64,000 nucleotides of DNA from Aeromicrobium sp. A1-2 (lineage in GTDB: Bacteria > Actinomycetota > Actinomycetes > Propionibacteriales > Nocardioidaceae): the NCBI RefSeq assembly GCF_003443875.1, contig NZ_CP027482.1:1612001-1676000 (forward strand), read 5' to 3'. The position numbers and the translations under genes are program-made. The notes below the pieces were generated by a model that saw only the letters and a program-made list of their open reading frames with translations, was not told the origin of the DNA and searched no databases. This document shows, in pieces, positions 35,627 through 43,228 of the stretch; position 1 is the stretch's first letter; each line of letters begins with the position of its first letter.

Positions 35627-35636
35627 CCTCGGTCAG
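35623..35636. terminator. Short hairpin at the convergent dpd operon ends
   Basis: CTGACC-TC-GGTCAG forms a short perfect palindrome that includes both convergent stop codons (TGA on plus, TCA on plus for the minus gene). A bidirectional terminator is possible, but the stem is short and no clear U tract follows. Confidence 0.35.
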
Positions 35637-37609
35637 GATCTAATTTGGTCAAGCGCGCTCACAGCAGCGCGCAAGAGCGAGGCTGACCCAGCGCCGTCGG
35701 CCTCGAATAGAGCAGAATCAGCGCGCCTGTGTGTCTGGATGAATCCCGTCGCTGCGTGCTTTGCGCATCTCGTTGCCATTGCAACTGCATCGGCGCTTCG
35801 GCACCAGGCTCGAAGTCGCTCGCTACCCACCTTGTCGTGGCTCGTTCGAATAGTGACTCCCGGCGCAAGTACTTCAACCTGCGCCTTCGTACGGCGAAGC
35901 ACTGCTTCGTCCAGAGAATAGATGAGAAGAGTGCCCGTCCCTCCGAGTACCTCGTTGGTTGAAGCGTCCTCGTCAGCCCGGGTTGGCCACTCCAGGGCCA
36001 CGCTCAGTTCCGAAGAAAGCGATAGTGCGAAGCGCGCAAGGTCGTCATCGAGCCTGACCGCGTGTGCGTTGAGCGGAGCTAGTATCGACCAGGCGCACGC
36101 TGTTCTCGCATGGGTGTCGGGCGACGACGAGCGGGCGAGAACGTCTACGAGATCAAGGGCTAGCACTGCTCGCTCCGCACCGACCCATCGAGGCGCCTCC
36201 GCCGCGATAGCACTCAGCAATCCACCGTAGTCACGGGCGCTGGGAGCACCTCGTAGGTAGATATCGAGCAGTGCGGTGATCCCGCTGAGATCTGCCGGTC
36301 TGAAGAACTCGAAGAGCAAACCCATCTCGATCAGCGCGCGCGCGGACCTCCAAGCGGGTTGTCCATAGTCGTCTGAGTCGACGAGTGGTCCGACGAGGCG
36401 CCAAATCATCTCCGACTCAGCATCGGTCAGGCCACCTAGCAATTGGGCAATCTGTTCGTCGGACTCCGCTGGAGGAGTCCACTCCTGCCACTCAAGAGAC
36501 CCGAACACGTTGCGCGCCCCCCCGAGGCGCAGTGCGTGAATCCAGTCAGTCCAGCTGGCGACAACGGATTCGCTCGTCTCGACTACTTCATCCTGGGCAG
36601 GCGACGCCGGTTCGCACTTCTCCGACTCGACGCTTGCGACCTCCGGGCTGGGCGTCCTCTCAGAGGCGTCGTTTAGACCAAACAAGGCCGCGTACGCGAC
36701 TTCGTCTGCTTCCCACTTGATAGCAGTGAGGCTTCGCGAGTCTCCACGATGGTGCGCGAGGAGACCAGCGAGAAGTCTGCCGCTCGGCGAGAAGTTGACG
36801 TCTCCGTGCCAGAACAGGCGCTGGAGGTCTAATTCTGATTGTTCAATCTTGGCGAGCGCGTCGGGGAGGGTGTCGGCATTCAGATTCTCGGGCAGGTCAG
36901 TTGTGCGGAAAGCGTGCGTGACGTCCGCGCACACTGCCAATGGAGCGTTCGATGAGACCACGTCGATGATCTCGGGAAGGCGTCGCAACTCATCCATCCT
37001 CCCCAGACGACTCAGCCGATCGATCTTCAGGTAGCTCAGATTGAAGCCCGACAACCCACCCAGCGCCCCGATCTCCTCGAGCAATAGTCCGGATTCCGAC
37101 GAGAGTCCGGACGCTAAAGCAACCTGAAAGTCTGTGAGGAGACGGGCGACACCGCGTTGTTGCTGCTGACCCTCCCTGGACTGCGATTCGGTAAGCAACG
37201 CAGCCAATCGTCTAAGTTGCGTCCAGCCCGCAGCCTGTCGGTCGCGACGGAAGCGAAGAATGAACACGCGCGCGAGAGGGTCGAACTCGAGGATCGCCTT
37301 TTGTGACGGATCGTCGCCTCTGAGCGTGGAGACCTTCCCGTCGAACGCCCCGAAACTCGAACCGACGAATGAACGAAGATACGTCGCCGTCTTCGTAGTC
37401 TCAGAACGAGGACACATGACGTACGCATCCACTGGTTGCCCGCTGCCCGCTTGATAGGGGAGAATCACCGTCTGCTCGACCCGCTCGTCCCCTAGGGCAC
37501 TGAGGTACATTGCAATTCTTTGGCCGGCCGGCGAACTGGGATCGAGGCCCTCCCAAGCGACATTTCTCCCGCTGAAGAACCGTTCCACGAACTCTGGCTT
37601 ACTGAGCAT
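35633..37609 (-). CDS. dpdD: DpdD-like protein of the Dpd restriction arm
   Basis: The 658-residue protein has no catalytic motif I recognise. The C-terminal domain reads GTLLIYSLDEAVLRRTKAQ and SADAVAMATRCAKHAATGFIQ; the KHAAT motif matches what I recall for DpdD. The middle holds long alpha-helical, possibly repeat-like segments. The start is at the ATG that overlaps the dpdK stop as TGATG; ATG 37621 is an alternative. It is the last gene of the minus-strand dpd operon and converges on dpdB2. Confidence 0.7.
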   Translation of the reverse strand: MLSKPEFVERFFSGRNVAWEGLDPSSPAGQRIAMYLSALGDERVEQTVILPYQAGSGQPVDAYVMCPRSETTKTATYLRSFVGSSFGAFDGKVSTLRGDDPSQKAILEFDPLARVFILRFRRDRQAAGWTQLRRLAALLTESQSREGQQQQRGVARLLTDFQVALASGLSSESGLLLEEIGALGGLSGFNLSYLKIDRLSRLGRMDELRRLPEIIDVVSSNAPLAVCADVTHAFRTTDLPENLNADTLPDALAKIEQSELDLQRLFWHGDVNFSPSGRLLAGLLAHHRGDSRSLTAIKWEADEVAYAALFGLNDASERTPSPEVASVESEKCEPASPAQDEVVETSESVVASWTDWIHALRLGGARNVFGSLEWQEWTPPAESDEQIAQLLGGLTDAESEMIWRLVGPLVDSDDYGQPAWRSARALIEMGLLFEFFRPADLSGITALLDIYLRGAPSARDYGGLLSAIAAEAPRWVGAERAVLALDLVDVLARSSSPDTHARTACAWSILAPLNAHAVRLDDDLARFALSLSSELSVALEWPTRADEDASTNEVLGGTGTLLIYSLDEAVLRRTKAQVEVLAPGVTIRTSHDKVGSERLRAWCRSADAVAMATRCAKHAATGFIQTHRRADSALFEADGAGSASLLRAAVSALDQIRS

Positions 37610-38121
37610 CAACGGCCCCATCGTTGACGGAACTCGAGGCGCGCACTCGCCGCCGTCGGAACGTCCCAAGTAAATGTCGTGGCCTCGTCGTTGCGGAGGA
37701 GTCCGTTGTATGTAAAGTTCATCGATCCGGAGATGACCCAATCTTCGCCGCACATTGTTTTCTCGTGAAGATCATCATGACGCGTGACCCGCAAATCGAA
37801 GGCCGTGCAGCCCCGCTCCAACTGACTGACGAAGGTATCGTTGTGCTCGTCGTTCCGAGTCACGACGCGCAGTCTTGTCCCTCGAGTCGCCAGCATCGAG
37901 AGTATCTCTGACAGGCGATACCCTCTGCTTGCCGGGTCAAGTAGGAAATCGTCGAAGGCTCGCGCGCTGTTGTCAAGCACTCGCACGTCTGAGATCCAGG
38001 GCGAAATTAGCCAGATCTCCTCACTCGCCTCAAGTAGTTCCGATGTCAACACGGCCTCGACTAGCCCGACGACCCCTGTGTTTTGGCGGCTGGACCGAAT
38101 CGATCGTATCAATCTAGTCAT
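37609..38121 (-). CDS. dpdK: DpdK, phospholipase D-like nuclease
   Basis: This is a short (170-residue) PLD-superfamily protein. IWLISPWISDVRVLD is the typical strand before the active site, and LHEKTMCGEDWVISGSMNFT carries the HxK...GSxN motif, with one HKD copy per chain implying a dimer. In the family this is the presumed nuclease of the restriction arm. The ATG overlaps the dpdJ stop as ATGA. Confidence 0.85.
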   Translation of the reverse strand: MTRLIRSIRSSRQNTGVVGLVEAVLTSELLEASEEIWLISPWISDVRVLDNSARAFDDFLLDPASRGYRLSEILSMLATRGTRLRVVTRNDEHNDTFVSQLERGCTAFDLRVTRHDDLHEKTMCGEDWVISGSMNFTYNGLLRNDEATTFTWDVPTAASARLEFRQRWGR

Positions 38122-41100
38122 GCGACTACCTCACCCAGAACAATCCGGATGATGATTTCATCGCCGCTTCGTTCAACTCTCGAAACGGACGGATAGAGGC
38201 GAAGGGCGCCTCGGTCGACGGCCGTCGCGAGCAGTCGCCTCAGCGCTGCAGCACCGTCCCTGCGAGCGCTCGTGCTGCAGGCAATATCGACCTCCGCGAA
38301 CTGGGCCAACGCTTCCGTCACAGAGTCCACCCAGCCGACCGTGTCGACGCGAATTCGTCGAACGTCCTCTCCGAGGATGCTCGCTGCGAGGAGTCTGTCG
38401 ATCAGGACGTCCTTGGCGTATGGGTTGTAGTGGTCGAGGGCTTTGGATCTCGAGTAGGAACCGCGCTCCCACAATAGAGAGTAGATCTGATCGAGGCTTA
38501 GCCCGGACGACCCGGGCACAGTCACTTTGTTGGTTGCGACGAGGTAGGCGAAAGTTCGCGCTTCGACGTCGATGCTCCATCGCTCCTCCAGAGCGGCCCA
38601 CCTCGTGACTAGTTCAAAGAGAAGGAGATCTGTATCCCGGTTGCCACCTGCCCGGTTTAGTCGGGAATTGAAGGCCGCTACGGCACCATGACGCGGCGGC
38701 CCGTCAAGCCGCTCCCAGGCCGCTAGGAACCCGTCAAATCGAGTAGACAATGATAAGGACGACTGCTGGTCTCTCAACACTGTCAATGCAGAAGCTATGT
38801 CGCCTCCGGGCCGTGATGCGATATCGCTTAGCACTCTGCGAAGGGTGCTGTCGTTCGCCTCGTTCTCGGTAGGCCCAAAGGCGCTTCTCAAAAGCGCCCA
38901 GAACCTGTTCTGATCGACAGAAACCGATGTCGCCACTGCTTCAATGACCCCAAGGCCGCCACTAGAAGTCTCAGACACCACGATCTGGAACGACTCAGAA
39001 AGCGGATCGTTTTGGTCGACGTCGACGACCAGGTCCCCGTCCATCGCCGTCGGCACAGTTCCCATAACTGCAGCCTTGAACGCCGCCGCCACCGTGTCCC
39101 TGAATGCTTTTCGTACGAGTGGATCTGTGGCAGGGCGATCCACCCAAAGTACCTCGGCCGCCTCGTCTACTGCAGTCCGAACGATCGGTATCGACGCAAG
39201 GGTTTGCAATCGATCGATCAAAACGCCTTGCGGGGTCTCGGTTGAGTCGTCCTCAGTCGACCGATAGAGGCCGCCGATCGTCTCGGCGAGGTTGCGTGCC
39301 CACTTTCCGTCTGCCAGTGCCGCAGCAGCACCTGCCGGAGTCGCAGTCGATCCCGACATCTCAACGGCCATGAGCGTCAGAAACACTTGCCGTATCCACT
39401 CTCGCTGGAAGTCGTCGACGTCTTGCTCCAGCCGTTCGTCAGTCGCGATCAGGTAGCCGAAGACCGCGGTTCGCCACCGCCCGGATGTTGCATAGGTCAG
39501 GAACCCGGTATCACCTAGGTCTGGCATGGTGACCGTCGCTACAAGGGCGTCCGCTTCGAGCGAGAAGCCGAGAGCAGCAGGCTCGCCATCAGCCGTAAAC
39601 CCAATCGTTCGACGGGTCCTACCTCCTCCACTGCGGAGATTGATCTGATAGCGCGAGCCAATCGCGAATCGCCGAACAAGAACCGGTGAGCCTGCGGCGT
39701 GAGTGTCGAACGCTAACTTCGAGATGCATCTCAGCCAGTCTTGTTCAGGGACAACTGCTGATAGTTTGCTGTGCTCACCCCGCTCAATCGCAGTGCGCCA
39801 TACCGGACTCCCGTTCGACGAATCGAGTACGTCTCCATCAGGTTCGACCAACTCGACGTCGAGTGGCCGCAACACTTGATACAGGTTGCCGTCGACCGTC
39901 CACTCGCCTTCGGGTCTGCCTGCCGTGACGAATGTTTCCAAAGCCAGCAGATCGTGTTCGCCCGGGTCGACCCAGGCACGCTCATACGCCGAACCGAATC
40001 CAAAGCGTCGGCTCACACGCCCCGGGGCACACTCGCGCAGCGCGCCAGCAATGTCCATCACAGGTTGTCTGTCGCCGAACGGCAGGTGAAGTGACACATC
40101 GGGGACGCTGAGCGGTCCGAACAATGCCTCGGTGATGAATTCCGGGAGAAGCGCGCCCGGTCGCGCGCTGGGGTCCTGCTCGACAGGCAACCAGTTGGTC
40201 TTGAGCCTCCGAACCATGGTCGGTATCAAACTGAGAAACAACGATCGCGGCTCAGACCACAGGATCTCAGTGGCCTCAGATTGGGTGATTTGGAGTCGCT
40301 CAACTAGGTAGTTGGCGAGTCGATCCTGTTCGGATTCCTCGTCAAGAAGGCGCTCCAGGAGTCCGACGATAACCCTCTGACCCGTAGAAATCGTGGTCGC
40401 CGCGCTGCGTGGCACTTTGAGAACGGATCGACTATCGACCGTCATCGAGGCGTTCAGCGAGAGCCAATCCAGCAGTGCGTGCGCTCCTTGAATTTTCAGC
40501 ACATACAGATTACCTAGCGGTAGGTGCTTTGCTGCGACGTACGGATCAAACAGATCTTCGTAGGCCATGTACGCCTGACGGTCTCGACCGAAGTCGGAGA
40601 GCGTCACAACGGTGACGGGCCTCATTTCCGCCGTTCGCCCCGCGCGTCCCATCCGCTGGATGAAGCCCGCTCCGTTGTTGGGCGCTTTGTGTTGCAGGAC
40701 CAGTCCGAGTTGGCGATCGTTGAAGCCGACTTCCAACGCCGAGGTGGCAACGATGAGGCTTGCGCTCTCATTCACGCCGGTGTCCTGCGAACTGGTTCTT
40801 CCAATACGCAGAGCCGTGCCCGGTTGTGCTTCATCCAACCGATGTCCGATCTCTTCGACGAGATCCCAGGATTGGCCGGCTCGATATCGAGATAAATGCA
40901 AACTTGCCGATCGAGATCTGAGGGACGCCAACGGGGCTACCCGTTGCAGTCCGCTACGGCTCTTTTGTTGCTCGCCCTCGGCATCCCGCAGATCGTTGAA
41001 CAGTCGATTGGTGACGTCGAGATCGTCTGTGAAGACGAATCCTCTGGAACCGAAGATGCCGCCGTCGCCTAGCGGTTGCATGATTCGGCCCCACAACATC

Positions 41101-42542
41101 GCGGCCTGAATAGTTGTAGACAGGACGCCCGCTCCGGAGGTGGCACTGCTTCGCACAACAACTGAATACTGCCGCCCCCGGGCCTCAAGTTCAGTCGCGG
41201 AAGGCTCAATGTACTCGACCAGGTTCTCAGGAACACCGGTCAGAGATGAGAAGAAGCGCGGCGCGTCTTGGAGGGTGGCGCTGAGGCCAACAAAAACGGG
41301 GGCGCGCTGACCCCGCGACCGAAGCGCCTGAGTCCAACGTCGAATCATCAGGGCCACCTGGGCCCCGTGGACGTCACTGTACGTGTGGGCCTCATCGAAC
41401 AAGACAAACCTCGGCGCCTTGGAGTCTGTCCAGGACAGCAACTTTCCAAGATCTCGACTGGTCGAATTGAGACTCATCATCTCAGTTGTCGTGAACAGGA
41501 AGTCTGGCGGAGTTGCGGCCATCGTCCTGCGAGTCAGCGCGACTGTGGTGACTTCGTGCGAACACTCCAAACAGTACAAGATTTCGGTGCCGACCAATCG
41601 ATCCTGATCGCGCCAAACGAGGTCACTGCCGCAGTTTGTGCACGGGAAGTACGGGACCACATGACCCGCACCAACACGCCGCCAACTGCCGTTGCCCGGT
41701 TTCGCGTCGAAATGGAATCGACTCTTTGAATCCCACGGCGTGGATCCGTAGAGAACTCCCAAACGGAGCTCCCTTCTACCGCTTCTCGAGAGGACTGGAT
41801 TGATGCGCTCAACGGCATTCAGAGCCTCAAAGGCTTGGTCTCTGAGGAGTTCGTTTCTCGGATAGATCGCGAGACAGGCGGTAGACGTCGATCCGGTGCC
41901 TGTCTCAGACGCCACGATCGAGAACGCTGGCAAGAAGAATGCCACCGTCTTTCCGCTACCCGTGCCTGCTCCGATGACAACAGCTCGAGATACGCGGGCG
42001 CGACTCGCTCCGTAGATCGCTCGCAATGAGTCTTCCTGAAATTTGGAGAGTCTGAACTCACCGATCAAGGCGTCGGCCACCTGACGTTCAACATCCGACA
42101 ACTCGTACTTCTCATTGAGTCGTGTCATCACCTCCTGAAGGTTGAGATTGCGTTTCGGGTACAGGCGCGATCGCACGTCGAGTCTGAAGTCACTGACAAG
42201 TTCCTTCCCCGAGTTCCACCAGCCTTCGGCCGTCGCAGATCTTGGAAAGAGTTGACGCAATGAGACCGTCAGCCGGAGTGCTTCAGCGAGGCGGGAACGA
42301 AAGAAGCGAGGGGTCGTTGCCGGGACGTGGTGGACATATCCGCGTTCCGTCAACCATTCGAGCGCCTCGTCAGCGCTGAGGCCGAACTCATTCCGAGACA
42401 CAAGGCACTGGTCAAGGGTGTCGAGGACGTCACTCTCTGGGGTCGACACATCAGTCATACCCCACTGCAAGAGAGGAAGTTCGAGGTCCTCGACGGCGCT
42501 TAGCAAAACATTCGCGAGGTCGGACCCAATCTCAGTACTCAT
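38118..42542 (-). CDS. dpdJ: DpdJ, large DEAD/DEAH-box helicase
   Basis: This is a 1474-residue superfamily 2 helicase. It has Walker A VVIGAGTGSGKTVAFF (about residue 190), a zinc ribbon between the motifs (CTNCGSDLVW...YCLECSHEV), DEAH in FVLFDEAHTYSD, SAT in VFVGLSATLQDAP, and the C-terminal helicase motif FIQRMGRAGRTAEM. The long C-terminal part has no recognised domain. ATG 42542 overlaps the dpdI stop as ATGA. By family and context it belongs to the Dpd restriction arm. Confidence 0.85.
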   Translation of the reverse strand: MSTEIGSDLANVLLSAVEDLELPLLQWGMTDVSTPESDVLDTLDQCLVSRNEFGLSADEALEWLTERGYVHHVPATTPRFFRSRLAEALRLTVSLRQLFPRSATAEGWWNSGKELVSDFRLDVRSRLYPKRNLNLQEVMTRLNEKYELSDVERQVADALIGEFRLSKFQEDSLRAIYGASRARVSRAVVIGAGTGSGKTVAFFLPAFSIVASETGTGSTSTACLAIYPRNELLRDQAFEALNAVERINPVLSRSGRRELRLGVLYGSTPWDSKSRFHFDAKPGNGSWRRVGAGHVVPYFPCTNCGSDLVWRDQDRLVGTEILYCLECSHEVTTVALTRRTMAATPPDFLFTTTEMMSLNSTSRDLGKLLSWTDSKAPRFVLFDEAHTYSDVHGAQVALMIRRWTQALRSRGQRAPVFVGLSATLQDAPRFFSSLTGVPENLVEYIEPSATELEARGRQYSVVVRSSATSGAGVLSTTIQAAMLWGRIMQPLGDGGIFGSRGFVFTDDLDVTNRLFNDLRDAEGEQQKSRSGLQRVAPLASLRSRSASLHLSRYRAGQSWDLVEEIGHRLDEAQPGTALRIGRTSSQDTGVNESASLIVATSALEVGFNDRQLGLVLQHKAPNNGAGFIQRMGRAGRTAEMRPVTVVTLSDFGRDRQAYMAYEDLFDPYVAAKHLPLGNLYVLKIQGAHALLDWLSLNASMTVDSRSVLKVPRSAATTISTGQRVIVGLLERLLDEESEQDRLANYLVERLQITQSEATEILWSEPRSLFLSLIPTMVRRLKTNWLPVEQDPSARPGALLPEFITEALFGPLSVPDVSLHLPFGDRQPVMDIAGALRECAPGRVSRRFGFGSAYERAWVDPGEHDLLALETFVTAGRPEGEWTVDGNLYQVLRPLDVELVEPDGDVLDSSNGSPVWRTAIERGEHSKLSAVVPEQDWLRCISKLAFDTHAAGSPVLVRRFAIGSRYQINLRSGGGRTRRTIGFTADGEPAALGFSLEADALVATVTMPDLGDTGFLTYATSGRWRTAVFGYLIATDERLEQDVDDFQREWIRQVFLTLMAVEMSGSTATPAGAAAALADGKWARNLAETIGGLYRSTEDDSTETPQGVLIDRLQTLASIPIVRTAVDEAAEVLWVDRPATDPLVRKAFRDTVAAAFKAAVMGTVPTAMDGDLVVDVDQNDPLSESFQIVVSETSSGGLGVIEAVATSVSVDQNRFWALLRSAFGPTENEANDSTLRRVLSDIASRPGGDIASALTVLRDQQSSLSLSTRFDGFLAAWERLDGPPRHGAVAAFNSRLNRAGGNRDTDLLLFELVTRWAALEERWSIDVEARTFAYLVATNKVTVPGSSGLSLDQIYSLLWERGSYSRSKALDHYNPYAKDVLIDRLLAASILGEDVRRIRVDTVGWVDSVTEALAQFAEVDIACSTSARRDGAAALRRLLATAVDRGALRLYPSVSRVERSGDEIIIRIVLGEVVA

Positions 42543-43228
42543 GATGCGCCCCACACGAGGGTCACCTGGCGGGCAATCTCAGCAGAGGAGCGAAGGGTCT
42601 CAACTTCTTGTGTGGAGAGGTCCGCCAAATGAATCCCGCCTAGTGACAAACGTTCAACCAGTTCGAGGACGTCGTCATCACCATCCGGGAGCGCGTCGAG
42701 ACTCTCGAGGATTCGATCGTGAGCCCGTTTGAACAGACTGATGTCTGACAGGCTTGGCGGCTTCTGCCTCCTCAGTTGGCGAAGTTGCTCAATACTTCTG
42801 TTGACGTCCGTACGATCTGCAGCCTCGAGGAAGGCCACCTTCGCAATCGGCAGTTCATCGATCCGGGAACTTGCCCAAGCGTCCCAATTGCGCAGAAGGT
42901 CCTCAACGGCCCTACTTCGGATGCCTTGAAGTCTGCGATCTGCATGTCTGATCGTCAGCGCCGAGGGCAAGCCTGCGCTTGCATTTGACTCGAACCTGGA
43001 AAACTCCGCAGCGATCGCCGAACCGAAACTGATGTCAATTCCTCCAACATTCCTTAGAGCACGCAAAGACCTTTGGACATTCTTCATCTCCGCAATGGTC
43101 ACTCTGATCTCATCGATTCGCTGCTGCGCTGCTGAGGTCTCGTTGTTGGCCTGTGACGCTGCTGCGATCTCGCGAGAGTCGGCCGCCAGACGACGAGCGA
43201 GATGAAGGATCGACTCGGATTCAGGCAT
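42539..43228 (-). CDS. dpdI: DpdI-like helical protein
   Basis: This 229-residue, almost wholly alpha-helical, charged protein has heptad-like segments (ILHLARRLAADSREIAAAS, IDEIRVTIAEMKNVQRSLRAL). No catalytic motif is seen. The start at ATG 43228 overlaps the dpdH end by 8 nt. The assignment to DpdI is by position between dpdH and dpdJ. A structural or bridging role is inferred. Confidence 0.65.
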   Translation of the reverse strand: MPESESILHLARRLAADSREIAAASQANNETSAAQQRIDEIRVTIAEMKNVQRSLRALRNVGGIDISFGSAIAAEFSRFESNASAGLPSALTIRHADRRLQGIRSRAVEDLLRNWDAWASSRIDELPIAKVAFLEAADRTDVNRSIEQLRQLRRQKPPSLSDISLFKRAHDRILESLDALPDGDDDVLELVERLSLGGIHLADLSTQEVETLRSSAEIARQVTLVWGAS

